Shown here: positions 35,764 to 44,765 of the stretch, in pieces
Position numbering within the stretch: the stretch's first letter is position 1
Layout: each line of letters begins with the position of its first letter
DNA from: an uncultured Lachnospiraceae bacterium
GTDB lineage: Bacteria > Bacillota > Clostridia > Lachnospirales > Lachnospiraceae
Reading direction: 5' to 3'
Length of the DNA stretch: 64,000 bases
Assembly (NCBI GenBank): GCA_947576945.1
Contig: CANPTH010000003.1
Span: 62,001-126,000 of the forward strand
The notes under the pieces: model-generated
Database searches by the model: none
Told to the model about the DNA's origin: nothing
The model's input: only the letters and a program-made list of their open reading frames with translations
Made by a program: the position numbers and the translations under genes

Positions 35764-37576
35764 CAGAGAGCTTTTCAAAAAGACGTTCCATAGTTTCCAT
35801 GAGGTTTCCCCGTGGCTGTTTCCGGCATTGGCGGCGGAGAATTTCCTGCTGGCGGTGCGGCCTTTCGTGGTGCTGCATTTCTCGGCGGCCGTGGTGGACG
35901 GACTGTACAGGGGCGAGGGGGAAGCCCGGGTTTTGCTGCAGGCATTGTGGCTGTCCTGCGGGGTTCTGGCGGTAGAAGCGGCCGGCCATGTCCTTGGCTG
36001 CTATGTGGAAAAAACGAAGCAGCGGCTTTTGAAGGAGCAGACACGTAGGCAGCTGGAAAAGGCGGTCAGGATGGACTATCAGCTTCTGGAGAGCGGGAAG
36101 GGACAGGAACTGCTTGCCAATATGAAACGGGGCAGGTTTCAGCACGGAGACCCGTTTGAGAAACTGATCCAGCATACGGGGGATATGCTTTCCGGACTGT
36201 TTGGCGTGGCGGCGGCTCTTGTGTATATCGGGCAGTTTGCGGCGGAGAAGCTGGCCGCGGGGAGCGGCGCGGCGGGGACACTTCTTATGTTTGGCGGCTT
36301 TCTGGCATTGGCGGCCGGAGGGGTGCTGCTTACGGTCAAAAACGGGGAACGGCACAACCGGAAGCGTTTTGCCCGGTTCGGAAAGCTGACGGTCCAGAAT
36401 CGCCTTTACGGATTTTACAGACAGAATGTTTTTCAGAATGATAAGTACGGGAAGGAAGTGCGGATCTTCGACGAGCGTGAGCTGATCGAGGAGGAATTCG
36501 GGAAGATACAGAAGGATAACCGGGATTTTATAAAGGGTATCGGGAAAGACGAGGGCAGCTTTAAGGCGGCAAACTCCGTGGTCAATACCTTCCTGAGCGG
36601 GATCGCCTGCCTGTATACAGGTGTGAACGCCTACCGCGAACTGATCAGTGTGGGTAATGTGGTGAAGTATTCCGGCGCGGTGGCGCAGTTTTTTACAGGG
36701 CTTACCCGGGTGGCGGCAGGGATGGCGGACCTGCGGGGGAATGCGCCGTTTCTGCGGCAGCATTACGAATTTCTGGAGCTGGAGGAACCTGAGAGAGGCA
36801 AAGAGGCGCTGCCTGCGTCAGATGTGGTGGAAATTTCCTTCGAGCATGTGTATTTCCGGTATCCGGGGACGGAGGCGTGGACACTTAAGGATGTGAGTTT
36901 TCGGATCGCGCAGGGCGACCACATCGCCATGGTGGGAAAAAACGGTTCCGGCAAGACCACTTGTATCCGGCTTCTGCTGCGGCTCTACCGGCCGGAGAAA
37001 GGGGTGATCCGGTTAAACGGGGTCGATATTCAGGCGTATGACATAGAGGAGTACTGGCGGCTGCTGTCCGTGGTCTTTCAGGATTTTAAACTGTTTTCCT
37101 TCCGGCTCTGGCAGAACATCGCAGGCAGCGGCGCAAAGAGGGAAGAGGCACTTTGGAAAGCGCTGGCGGACATGGGGATGGAGCAGCGGGTCCGGGAAAT
37201 GTACGCTGGTACGGATTCCTGTCTGTACCGGGAGTATGACGAGCAGGGGATTCTGATTTCCGGCGGCGAGGCCCAGAAGCTGGCGATCGCGAAGGCCCTG
37301 TATAAGGATGCGCCCGTCTTTATTATGGATGAGCCTTCGGCGGCCTTGGACCCGGTGTCGGAAGCGCAGCTGTACGAGAAGACCAATACGCTTCTGGGGG
37401 AAAAGACGATGATCTTTATCTCTCACAGGCTGTCAAGCTGCTGCTTTTGCGACCGGATCCTGGTTCTCAGGGACGGTGTTTTGCTGGAGGAGGGCAGCCA
37501 TGAACAATTGCTTAGGCTGGGCGGCGAGTACCGGAAGCTGTGGGAGGCTCAGGCGGTATATTATCAGGCGGTATAA
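35753..37576 (+). CDS. ABC exporter half-transporter (fourth of four)
   Basis: 607 residues from ATG 35753, nine bases after GGAGG. Membrane domain about 1-330, then Walker A GKNGSGKTT, Q-loop VFQDF, signature ISGGEAQKLAIAKAL (first residue Ile), Walker B VFIMDEPSAALDP and FISHRLSS. It overlaps the third gene and shares its high G+C content, so genes three and four form a second likely heterodimer. No modification enzyme or precursor peptide gene was recognised beside the pair. Confidence 0.88.
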   Translation: MTFDRELFKKTFHSFHEVSPWLFPALAAENFLLAVRPFVVLHFSAAVVDGLYRGEGEARVLLQALWLSCGVLAVEAAGHVLGCYVEKTKQRLLKEQTRRQLEKAVRMDYQLLESGKGQELLANMKRGRFQHGDPFEKLIQHTGDMLSGLFGVAAALVYIGQFAAEKLAAGSGAAGTLLMFGGFLALAAGGVLLTVKNGERHNRKRFARFGKLTVQNRLYGFYRQNVFQNDKYGKEVRIFDERELIEEEFGKIQKDNRDFIKGIGKDEGSFKAANSVVNTFLSGIACLYTGVNAYRELISVGNVVKYSGAVAQFFTGLTRVAAGMADLRGNAPFLRQHYEFLELEEPERGKEALPASDVVEISFEHVYFRYPGTEAWTLKDVSFRIAQGDHIAMVGKNGSGKTTCIRLLLRLYRPEKGVIRLNGVDIQAYDIEEYWRLLSVVFQDFKLFSFRLWQNIAGSGAKREEALWKALADMGMEQRVREMYAGTDSCLYREYDEQGILISGGEAQKLAIAKALYKDAPVFIMDEPSAALDPVSEAQLYEKTNTLLGEKTMIFISHRLSSCCFCDRILVLRDGVLLEEGSHEQLLRLGGEYRKLWEAQAVYYQAV

Positions 37577-37645
37577 GCGGCGATGATTTATATCGCGAAA
37601 GGAGTGTTCTTCTTAATTCAATAGTGTTGGCGCTCTCTTTACGGG

Positions 37646-37852
37646 ATGCAGATGCCTTCGGGTACGGTGCTGCAGGCGCTTTTGCCGGAGATAAAATTTG
37701 GCAGGGCGAAGATCTGTCACCTGTTGGGAAATGATAAGGAATGTACAGCGATCCTGAAGGCCATCGTGCCCTATATGAAACTGGCCCATAAGACTGAATT
37801 TGCCGAAATTGTGTGTGACTATGCGGAAAAGGAGCTGGGGCTCATTATTTGA
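37646..37852 (+). CDS. Small hypothetical ORF, possibly broken
   Basis: 68 codons (start MQMPSGTVLQALLPEIKFG). The same frame continues upstream to ATG 37583, preceded by a short plausible N-terminus, but is interrupted by TAG at 37622-37624. This could be a decayed gene or two unrelated frames. Its C-terminus (AEIVCDYAEKELGLI) looks protein-like. There is no clear ribosome-binding site. Not recognised. Confidence 0.3.
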   Translation: MQMPSGTVLQALLPEIKFGRAKICHLLGNDKECTAILKAIVPYMKLAHKTEFAEIVCDYAEKELGLII

Positions 37853-37894
37853 TTTTGACTGCGTTCTATATAACAAATCCGCCCAAATGCTTCC

Positions 37895-37923
37895 TTGAAA
37901 TCCGCCTGACCGTATGCTAGGAT
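37895..37923 (+). promoter_or_regulatory. Predicted promoter of AAA/nuclease gene
   Basis: TTGAAA, 17 bases, TAGGAT with TATGC just before the -10, about 53 bp before ATG 37976. Confidence 0.5.
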
Positions 37924-37975
37924 AAAGGAGTGGAACAGGATGCATGAGAGTGTGAAGCGAGAGGAATGACAGGAC

Positions 37976-39535
37976 ATGCGCAAAGTTTTTAATACCGATG
38001 GATACTGTGATCCGGAACTGCACTATATGGTCGATCTGTCCGGCCGCCTGAACGAAATCAGAGCTATGGTGGATGCCGGACAGTATTTTACGGTCAACAG
38101 AGCCAGACAATATGGAAAAACAACAATATTGACAGCACTTGCCGCTTTTCTGGAAGAAGAATATGAGGTGATCAGTCTGGATTTTCAGACGATCAGTTAT
38201 GCTGATTTTGCATCCGAGCAGAATTTCGTCGCTGCTTTTTCGGGGGAACTGTTGGAAAACGCAGCCCATATTCCTGCAGAAGTGAAGACGAAACTGGCGC
38301 AGTATGCCGCGGGCCATCCATACAGGGCAACACTGTCGGCGCTGTTTCGAACGCTGACCGAATTCTGCAGACAATCAGACAAAAAGATTGTGCTGCTGAT
38401 CGATGAAATAGACACGGCCACGAATAATCAGGTATTTATCGATTTTCTTGCCCAGCTTCGTGCGTATTACCTGAAAAGAAGAAGGATGCCGGTCTTCCAG
38501 TCAGTGATTTTGGCCGGAGTTTATGATGTAAGAAATATCAGCCGGAAAATCCGTCCGGAGGAAGACCATAAAGAGAACAGCCCGTGGAATATAGCGGCGG
38601 ACTTTCTGGTAGAAATGAATTTTTCGGTGAAAGATATAGAAGGGATGCTCTCTGCATACGAAAATGATGTGCATACAGGAATGGACGTAAGCGGGATTGC
38701 GGCACTGTTGTTTGATTATACGGCAGGTTATCCTTATCTGGTATCACGGCTCTGTAAGTTTATGGACGAACGGATAATGTGTAATGCCTGGACAAAAGAG
38801 GGATTTATGGCGGCATTGAAAATGCTGATGGAAGATGATAATCCGCTCTTTCAGTTGCTTATGAATAAATTGAATGACTTTCCGGAGTTGAATCAGCTTC
38901 TTGTGAGGCTGCTGTTTCAGGGACAAAGCATTGCATATAATGTAGACAGCATTGCGGTTCAACATGCACGGATGTTTGGTTTCGTAAAAGTAGCAGACTC
39001 GCTGGTCTTGCCTGCAAACAGAATTTATGAGATGCGGCTGTATAATAAATTTCTACTGGATTATAGAGAACAAAACAGCGTTATTTATACAGAAGGTTCG
39101 CGGCAGCGAAATCAGTTTATCGTAGACGGGCATTTGCATGTCAGATTGGTGCTTGAGAAGTTTGTAGAGGCTTTTGACTCTCTGTATGGTAATCAGAATG
39201 AGACATTTTTGGAAGATGCCGGAAGAAAATATTTTATGTTGTTTCTCAAGCCGATCATCAATGGCACCGGTAATTGTTATGTAGAAGCACAGACAAGAAA
39301 TAGGGAACGTATGGATCTGGTCATTGATTATCAGGGAGAACAGAGTATTGTCGAGATGAAGATCTGGCATGGAAACAGCTACAATGAGAGAGGTGAGAAG
39401 CAGCTTTCGGAATATCTGGATCATTTTCATTTAAAGAAAGGATATATGCTGAGTTTTAATTTTAATAAGAAGAAAGAAATTGGTGTGAAAGAAGTAGTGA
39501 TCGGAGATAAACTGCTTATAGAGGCTGTTATGTAG
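37976..39535 (+). CDS. AAA-like ATPase with C-terminal PD-(D/E)XK nuclease-type domain
   Basis: 519 residues. N-terminal AAA_ATPase-like domain with degenerate P-loop RARQYGKTT (about residue 43) and Walker B VLLIDEIDT. The middle is helical. The last 110 residues carry MDLVIDYQGEQSIVEMKIW, the Asp and Glu-x-Lys of a PD-(D/E)XK nuclease fold. Such proteins are common, multi-copy and of unknown role in Clostridia and Bacteroidota. It has its own promoter and no evident partner. A second AAA protein of a different subtype lies at 55908. Confidence 0.8.
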   Translation: MRKVFNTDGYCDPELHYMVDLSGRLNEIRAMVDAGQYFTVNRARQYGKTTILTALAAFLEEEYEVISLDFQTISYADFASEQNFVAAFSGELLENAAHIPAEVKTKLAQYAAGHPYRATLSALFRTLTEFCRQSDKKIVLLIDEIDTATNNQVFIDFLAQLRAYYLKRRRMPVFQSVILAGVYDVRNISRKIRPEEDHKENSPWNIAADFLVEMNFSVKDIEGMLSAYENDVHTGMDVSGIAALLFDYTAGYPYLVSRLCKFMDERIMCNAWTKEGFMAALKMLMEDDNPLFQLLMNKLNDFPELNQLLVRLLFQGQSIAYNVDSIAVQHARMFGFVKVADSLVLPANRIYEMRLYNKFLLDYREQNSVIYTEGSRQRNQFIVDGHLHVRLVLEKFVEAFDSLYGNQNETFLEDAGRKYFMLFLKPIINGTGNCYVEAQTRNRERMDLVIDYQGEQSIVEMKIWHGNSYNERGEKQLSEYLDHFHLKKGYMLSFNFNKKKEIGVKEVVIGDKLLIEAVM

Positions 39536-39584
39536 CTGACTATAATACCAACAGGATATTAACAGGAACAGGAGAAAAGAGTAA

Positions 39585-40514
39585 ATGAAACATTTAAAAT
39601 ATCTGGTGATCGGGGCAGGCGGCACAGGTGGGAGCATTGGCGCCTATATGACGGAGGCAGGTAAAGACGTGACTTTGATCGCGCGCGGGGAGCATCTTAA
39701 GCAGATGCAGGAGAATGGCTTGCGGATGGATACGACAGCCAGGGGAAACTATACGGTACAGCCGATCAAGGCAGTGGATATGGAGCATTATGAAGAACGG
39801 CCGGATGTGATCTTTGTCTGTGTGAAGGGATATTCCCTGGAAGAGACTATTCCTTTTATCAGGAAAGTGGCAGGGCAGGACACGATCGTGATCCCAATCC
39901 TGAATATCTATGGGACAGGCGGCCGGATGCAGGAAAAGCTGCCCGGGCTGCTGGTGACGGACGGCTGTATCTATATTGCGGGAGAGATCAAAGAGCCGGG
40001 AACGATCCTGCTGCGGGGAGATATCTTTCGCATCGTATATGGGGTGAGAAATTCGGAAGAACTCAGGGCGGAGTTGTTTACGGTGGCGCAGGATCTGAAG
40101 GAAAGCGGTATTGAAGGTGTGCTTTCCGACAACATCAGGCGTGACGCGCTGCAGAAATTCGCGTATGTGTCGCCGATGGCGGCCTGCGGCCTGTATTATC
40201 ATGTGTCGGCCGGAGAAGTGCAGAAGACCGGGGATCCACGGGACACCTTTGTGAAACTGATGAAGGAGATCGATGCACTGGCGGTGGCCATGGGAGTGCC
40301 GTTTCTGGTGGATATCGTGGCGACGAACCTGCGGATCCTTGACACGTTAAATCCGGAAGCCAGTACTTCCATGCAGAGAGATGTCTACGCGGGCAAGCAT
40401 TCGGAGATTGACGGGCTGATCTATGAAGTAGTGCGGATGGGGCAGCGGTACGGTGTACCGGTGCCGACCTATGAGATGATCGCGAAGAAAGCAAAGGCAG
40501 ACGGATTGTGCTAG
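39585..40514 (+). CDS. Ketopantoate reductase family protein
   Basis: 309 residues, NADPH-dependent 2-dehydropantoate 2-reductase (PanE/ApbA) fold. The Rossmann motif GAGGTGGSIGAYM is at residue 10, the putative catalytic Lys is in DALQKFAYVSP, and the C-terminal helix STSMQRDVYAGKHSEIDGL is typical. AGGAG precedes the start. Many paralogues in this family do not make pantoate; no pantothenate gene is nearby, so the substrate is open. Confidence 0.85.
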   Translation: MKHLKYLVIGAGGTGGSIGAYMTEAGKDVTLIARGEHLKQMQENGLRMDTTARGNYTVQPIKAVDMEHYEERPDVIFVCVKGYSLEETIPFIRKVAGQDTIVIPILNIYGTGGRMQEKLPGLLVTDGCIYIAGEIKEPGTILLRGDIFRIVYGVRNSEELRAELFTVAQDLKESGIEGVLSDNIRRDALQKFAYVSPMAACGLYYHVSAGEVQKTGDPRDTFVKLMKEIDALAVAMGVPFLVDIVATNLRILDTLNPEASTSMQRDVYAGKHSEIDGLIYEVVRMGQRYGVPVPTYEMIAKKAKADGLC

Positions 40515-40521
40515 AATTTCA

Positions 40522-40544
40522 GGGGGTTCAGTACGGAGTACCAG
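40522..40544 (+). repeat. Partial copy of the 166-bp palindrome end
   Basis: GGGGGTTCAGTACGGAGTACC closely matches the reverse complement of the outer end at 19849-19870 (GGGTTTTCAGTACGGAGTACT). Only this end is found here, just after the ketopantoate reductase-like gene. Confidence 0.45.
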
Positions 40545-40582
40545 TCAGGAACACCTTAGGACAGGCTATAGGCCAGAAGCAT

Positions 40583-40650
40583 CGATTTTAGTGTAATCAA
40601 AGACCCCGCTGCAAGCAGCCATTTGGCTCGTTGCTCGCGGGAATAAATCG
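40583..40650 (+). other. Nested inverted repeat before a small gene
   Basis: CGATTT (40583-40588) pairs with AAATCG (40645-40650), CCCGC (40605-40609) with GCGGG (40637-40641), and inner GCAA and GCC with TTGC and GGC. It lies 39 bp upstream of the gene at 40689: possibly a terminator of the upstream gene, or a leader RNA. Confidence 0.4.
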
Positions 40651-40688
40651 AATGGAACAGAGGGTTTGCAGAGAGGATAAAACAGCTT

Positions 40689-40892
40689 ATGGAAACGGAA
40701 AAGAAATTTAAGGAGAAATATCTGGCGGGAGAGATTGCCTTTGAGGAGATTGACGATTACAGTCAGGAGTGGGGATTCAGCGACGAACCGGTGACGCTTC
40801 GGGAATATCTGGGACTGAATGCCGAGGAAGAAGATGCGTGGGTGAGCATCGGGGATGAGGCGCTTCGGGAGCTGCTGGATCGGCAGAAATAA
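40689..40892 (+). CDS. Small acidic hypothetical protein
   Basis: 67 residues, highly acidic (for example LNAEEEDAWVSIGDEAL), no transmembrane segment. ATG follows GAGGA. Not recognised. The dense coding-like composition and clean ribosome-binding site support a real gene. Confidence 0.6.
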   Translation: METEKKFKEKYLAGEIAFEEIDDYSQEWGFSDEPVTLREYLGLNAEEEDAWVSIGDEALRELLDRQK

Positions 40893-40948
40893 GGGCTTGC
40901 ATGCTGTGGATTTTTTCAAGGTAAAGAGGAAGGCAGGGTGAGGAAAAT

Positions 40949-41212
40949 TTGAGATTGTTTCAGCGAGAAAAAGTGATCACGGTCAGCGACAGCAGACAGA
41001 AAGAGAAGATTCAGGAAGCATTTGTGCAGCACAAGATTGAATACAAGATCAAAATAAAAGAAATCATGCAGAAGAATGCCATTGACACAGCCAGATTAGG
41101 GAGTTTGGGGAATAATAAGGTGAAGTTTCAGTATTCTTTCTATGTGGACAGAGAAGACCGTCAGCTGGCGGACGACATTGTTAAATCCATAAGATTTAGT
41201 TTATCATCATGA
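40949..41212 (+). CDS. Small hypothetical protein
   Basis: 87 residues with TTG start and AGGA four bases before it. Soluble, Lys-rich alpha/beta sequence (KFQYSFYVDREDRQLADDIV near the end). Not recognised. A strong hairpin follows 34 bp downstream. Confidence 0.5.
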   Translation: MRLFQREKVITVSDSRQKEKIQEAFVQHKIEYKIKIKEIMQKNAIDTARLGSLGNNKVKFQYSFYVDREDRQLADDIVKSIRFSLSS

Positions 41213-41245
41213 ACCATTTGCCGCATATTGTGTGCATATGTATTA

Positions 41246-41276
41246 GAGCCCCGTGGCAATAATGACCGCGGGGCTC
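41246..41276. terminator. Bidirectional hairpin between convergent genes
   Basis: GAGCCCCGTGG and CCGCGGGGCTC pair over 11 positions with one wobble. No long T run follows. It separates the small gene at 40949 from the convergent ABC permease gene. Confidence 0.6.
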
Positions 41277-41289
41277 ATTGTGGCATATA

Positions 41290-42018
41290 TCACCGCGCAT
41301 GCCGCCTCAATCCCGCCACGGCCAATCTACAAAACAACACCGCATAGAGAACACAGGAGAGCACAAACATTTTTCCATTAATCTCCATCTGCGGATTGTT
41401 GGCGCGCATACCGAGGCTGTAAAGGGAATAGGGATAGAAGAGTCCCAGTCCCTGGCTGGTGGCCAGCAGGCTGCCGATACCGCCCACCAGGCTGATGCCG
41501 ATGGGGATGGCGAAAGAGCGGATCATCATGGAGAGGGCAAGCTGGATGCAGCAGATAATAATGCCGCCCAGGGCGCCGCAGAGAAACCACTCCAGGGTTT
41601 GAGGGGGAAAAGCGGTATCCAGCCCGCATAATCTGCCGCACAGAAAGTAGAGAAAGAAAATCCAGCCATTGCCCAGCACGATCATCTTTGCAGCCTGAAC
41701 GAGTTTGCCCAGGTAGAGGCACAGCAGAGGTACGGGTGTGGTCAGAAAGCTGTTCCAGTTGGTCCGAAGGTGCTCCAGGCGCCACAGGTAGGAACAGAAG
41801 GTGCCGATCAGCGCCGGCATAAAGAAACTGCACAGAAACAGCGAATGCTGTGACCAGAGGCTGAACCATTCGTTTTGCAGGACGCCCTGATTTGCAAGAT
41901 AATTGTTGGTGCCGAAGAAGGCCGACAGGACTGGCAGTGCAAAGAAGGCCAGCCAGACAGGGCTGCGTTTCAGTTTCAGGCGTTCTGCCCTGATCGTTCT
42001 CATTAAGTGTGTATGCAT
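41290..42018 (-). CDS. ABC-2 type permease (antibiotic-immunity type)
   Basis: 242 residues from ATG 42018, preceded by GGAGAG; the longer frame overlaps the intergenic region. About six transmembrane helices. It is paired with the permease and ATPase genes upstream on the same strand, an arrangement like lantibiotic self-protection (LanFEG) or bacitracin-type transporters. FLTTPVPLLCLYLGKL is typical of this permease group. Confidence 0.8.
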   Translation of the reverse strand: MHTHLMRTIRAERLKLKRSPVWLAFFALPVLSAFFGTNNYLANQGVLQNEWFSLWSQHSLFLCSFFMPALIGTFCSYLWRLEHLRTNWNSFLTTPVPLLCLYLGKLVQAAKMIVLGNGWIFFLYFLCGRLCGLDTAFPPQTLEWFLCGALGGIIICCIQLALSMMIRSFAIPIGISLVGGIGSLLATSQGLGLFYPYSLYSLGMRANNPQMEINGKMFVLSCVLYAVLFCRLAVAGLRRHAR

Positions 42019-42068
42019 AATGTTCTCTCCTTTTTTTGAAATATTGTCCAACTGTAAGAGGATGCCGC

Positions 42069-42821
42069 TCAGTTTTCCCTGCGGGAAAAAAGGAGCCGGC
42101 CGGCGGCATAGAAGACCACAAGCCACACGAAGATCATGCCGACAGCAGCCAGTTCCACAGGGGAATACAGGCGGTAGGAAAAGACGGCATTCTGCGTATC
42201 ATCATTCCACGCCATGGTCACCGGTGTTCCGCTGAGATTGCCGCCCCAGGGAAGAAAAGAGTATGTCCGTACAAGCGTCAGGAGCAGGGCCAGGAGGGAG
42301 CCGCAAAGGCCTGCGACCAGCGGGATCATCTGGCCTGCGATCAGCATGGAAAGGGTCAGCTGCAGCAGGAAAAGTGCGCTGTTGCTGGCCAGTTTTAAAC
42401 CATAGGATAAAAGATAGTGTGCGGCGTCAGGGTGGCCCTGGTAGCCCACCATATATCCCAGCAGGATAAAAAGAGCGTACTGCGCGGCAAACATGACAGT
42501 GATGATGAGCAGGCCGCAGACAGCCTTGGCATGAAAGAGACTGCCCGGTCCGCGCAGGGTTTTCAGCTGTTTGTACATACAGCCCTTGTGTTCGATATCG
42601 GCGAGGCGTGAGGCCAGAACCGCCATGATGGGCGGAACCATGACGGCATCCAGCACCGAGATATAGTAAAGCAGGGATAGAAAGCCCTGTTCCTGGGCCA
42701 GCGGCGTGGGATCGTGCAGCGCCCACAGCCCCCACAGAAACTGTGCGATCAGATAGGCGGCCATAGTCAGGCCGATCTTTCTTCTTTTGATCTTATAAAA
42801 TTCCAGCATAAGTATTTTCAT
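42069..42821 (-). CDS. ABC-2 type permease (antibiotic-immunity type)
   Basis: 250 residues, six predicted helices; begins MKILMLEFYKIKRRKIGLT, typical of LanE/LanG-like permeases. Its start overlaps the stop of the ATPase gene by four bases, and the second permease follows after 50 bp. The three genes should form one exporter or immunity complex. Confidence 0.8.
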   Translation of the reverse strand: MKILMLEFYKIKRRKIGLTMAAYLIAQFLWGLWALHDPTPLAQEQGFLSLLYYISVLDAVMVPPIMAVLASRLADIEHKGCMYKQLKTLRGPGSLFHAKAVCGLLIITVMFAAQYALFILLGYMVGYQGHPDAAHYLLSYGLKLASNSALFLLQLTLSMLIAGQMIPLVAGLCGSLLALLLTLVRTYSFLPWGGNLSGTPVTMAWNDDTQNAVFSYRLYSPVELAAVGMIFVWLVVFYAAGRLLFSRREN

Positions 42822-43738
42822 AGACTGGTCTCCTTTCCGGTCAGGGCCAGGAAGATGTCTTCCAGACTGTTCTCTCTTTTTTCGATCCGGTAGAGCGGGA
42901 TGTTCTGCTCACATAACTGCCTGCAGAGGGCGGCGATCCGGTTGTCGTCCGTCATGGGGATTAACAGATAGTCGTCTTCTTTTGTCACTTCCAGGCCGCT
43001 TCGGCGGAGCAGGGAAAGGGTTTCGGCCGGCCGGCCGGTGCGCAGGGCGATCTGTTGTGTGGCATGGGTATGCAGTTTTGCCATGGTATCCTGAAAAACC
43101 AGGCGTCCTTTGCGGATGATACCTACATGGTCAGCCATCTGATCGATCTCGCCAAGCAGGTGGGAGGAGACCACCACGGTGATACCGTACTCGGCAGGCA
43201 GCGTGCAGATCAGCTCCCGCATTTCCTGAATGCCGGCGGGATCCAGACCGTTGGTCGGCTCATCCAGGATCAGCAGTCTGGGAAATCCGAGCAGCGCACT
43301 GGCCAGCCCCAGACGCTGTTTCATACCAAGTGAATAGTGGCTGACTTTCTTTTTGCGGGCTTCCTCAAGGCGGACAATGCGCAGTACCCTGTCAATGTCT
43401 TCCTTCGGGCAGCCTTTCAGCGTCTGCAGAATGTGCAGATTCTCCTCGCCGGTCAGGTGGCCGTAGTAGCTGGGAGATTCGATCAGGGAACCCGTCGCGG
43501 ACAGAAGCCGGATGCGGTTCGTTTCCTTTAAGGGGGAGCCGAAAAGGGTGATGGAGCCGGCGGTGGGTCTGACCAGCCCGAGGATCATTTTCAGGGTAGT
43601 GGATTTTCCGGCTCCGTTAGGACCCAGAAAGCCGTAGATGGCGCCCTGCGGCACCTGCATGTGCAGGGAATTGACACAAAGTGTTTTGCCGTATTGTTTT
43701 GTGAGATTTGTGGTCTCGATCAGATTTTGTGTTTTCAT
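42818..43738 (-). CDS. ABC transporter ATPase (BcrA/LanF type)
   Basis: 306 residues. Walker A GPNGAGKST near residue 39, signature YSLGMKQRLGLASAL, Walker B LLILDEPTNGLDP, and SSHLLGEI. The C-terminal 85 residues are the usual accessory region. This is the ATPase of the two following permeases. It is divergent from a response regulator gene, a common arrangement when the two-component system senses an antimicrobial peptide and induces the transporter. Confidence 0.88.
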   Translation of the reverse strand: MKTQNLIETTNLTKQYGKTLCVNSLHMQVPQGAIYGFLGPNGAGKSTTLKMILGLVRPTAGSITLFGSPLKETNRIRLLSATGSLIESPSYYGHLTGEENLHILQTLKGCPKEDIDRVLRIVRLEEARKKKVSHYSLGMKQRLGLASALLGFPRLLILDEPTNGLDPAGIQEMRELICTLPAEYGITVVVSSHLLGEIDQMADHVGIIRKGRLVFQDTMAKLHTHATQQIALRTGRPAETLSLLRRSGLEVTKEDDYLLIPMTDDNRIAALCRQLCEQNIPLYRIEKRENSLEDIFLALTGKETSL

Positions 43739-43886
43739 ATACGTCCTTTCTATGATGCCCGCTATTGGTTTTTCTTTTTATGAAAAAGGTATCTCTCGCA
43801 GGAACATCATAGGATAAGCGTAAGCGGCGCGCCTTACGACCCGATGAAGGTTACATTACATTTACCTTAAGAATGATCCGCAGCGG

Positions 43887-43915
43887 TTTCGGGAAACGGG
43901 AAAAGATAGTATACT
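43887..43915 (+). promoter_or_regulatory. Possible promoter of the two-component system
   Basis: Good -10 TATACT, 17 bases after a poor -35 TTTCGG; an activator may be needed. It is placed 65 bp before the response regulator start. Confidence 0.4.
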
Positions 43916-43979
43916 TTAAGCAGAGCAGTGTCTTAGGGACATGACCTGCGGACGAAGAAAGAGAGACATGGAGGGAAAC

Positions 43980-44765
43980 ATGAATCTGCATGAACACAAG
44001 ATCATGATCGTGGACGACGAACCGGCGCTGCGCAGGATGGTGCGGGAATTTCTGCAGGAAGAGGGATTCGGACAGGTGGTGACGGCGGGCAGCTGCCGGG
44101 AGGCAGAGCAGGTATTTCGCCGGGAGCATCCGCACCTGATCCTGCTGGATGTGATGCTGCCGGACGGGGACGGATTTATGCTGCTGCAAAAGCTGCATAC
44201 AGAATCGGAAGTGCCGGTTATTTTTCTTTCCGCCAGAGACGAGGATGAGAACAGGCTGCGGGGCCTGGGGCTGGGAGCGGACGATTACGTGACGAAACCT
44301 TTTCTGCCGCGGGAGCTTTTGCTGCGGGTCGGGGCCGTGTTGAAGCGGGTCTACCGCATCAGGGACAATGCGGACGAGAAAAAGGTAATTCAGCTGGGGG
44401 ACTGTGTGGCCGACCTGCGCAGCGGTGTGATCCGCCGGAAGAACCGGCCGGAATGCGGGGAAAAGAAGGAGCGGGAACCGGAAGCAGGCAAAGAGAGCGG
44501 CAGGGAGAATTCCCCGGAAGAGGTGCAGACGACAGAGGTGACGCTGACTGCCAAAGAATACGCCATTCTGGAGAAACTGGCGGCTAACAGGGGACAGATC
44601 GTGACCATTGACGCATTGTGCGAGGCCGTGTGGCAGGACGGCAGTTACGGCTATGAGAATACTTTGATCGTACACATCAGGCGTCTGCGGGAGAAGCTGG
44701 AGCAGGACGCTTCCCGCCCGAAGCATCTGCTTACGGTGCGGGGACTGGGGTATAAACTGGTCTAA
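43980..44765 (+). CDS. OmpR-type response regulator
   Basis: 261 residues from ATG 43980, four bases after GGAGGG; ATGs at 43941 and 43968 are alternatives. The receiver domain has the acidic pair VDDEP, the phospho-Asp in LILLDVMLPDGDG, and the Lys in YVTKPF. The C-terminal winged helix ends HIRRLREKLE...VRGLGYKLV. A charged insert of about 26 residues (around residue 160, Glu/Lys-rich) interrupts the start of the DNA-binding domain and makes the protein longer than the usual 225-235. It is followed by its kinase and is divergent from the ABC genes. Confidence 0.88.
   Translation: MNLHEHKIMIVDDEPALRRMVREFLQEEGFGQVVTAGSCREAEQVFRREHPHLILLDVMLPDGDGFMLLQKLHTESEVPVIFLSARDEDENRLRGLGLGADDYVTKPFLPRELLLRVGAVLKRVYRIRDNADEKKVIQLGDCVADLRSGVIRRKNRPECGEKKEREPEAGKESGRENSPEEVQTTEVTLTAKEYAILEKLAANRGQIVTIDALCEAVWQDGSYGYENTLIVHIRRLREKLEQDASRPKHLLTVRGLGYKLV

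Noticed and set aside
34204-35778. 524-codon minus-strand open frame
   Set aside because: Opposite an ABC transporter with all ATPase motifs; His/Gln/Arg-rich shadow.
30271-37576. Region considered as a lantibiotic or RiPP biosynthetic cluster
   Set aside because: No precursor peptide with leader, no LanM/LanB/radical-SAM enzyme and no peptidase domain on the ABC proteins was seen.
37540-37734. 64-codon frame after the fourth ABC gene
   Set aside because: It overlaps the ABC gene end and a competing frame; no family.
41378-42121. 247-codon minus-strand frame over the ABC permease
   Set aside because: The frame at 41290-42018 has the transmembrane pattern of ABC-2 permeases; this one is polar and Pro/Arg-rich.
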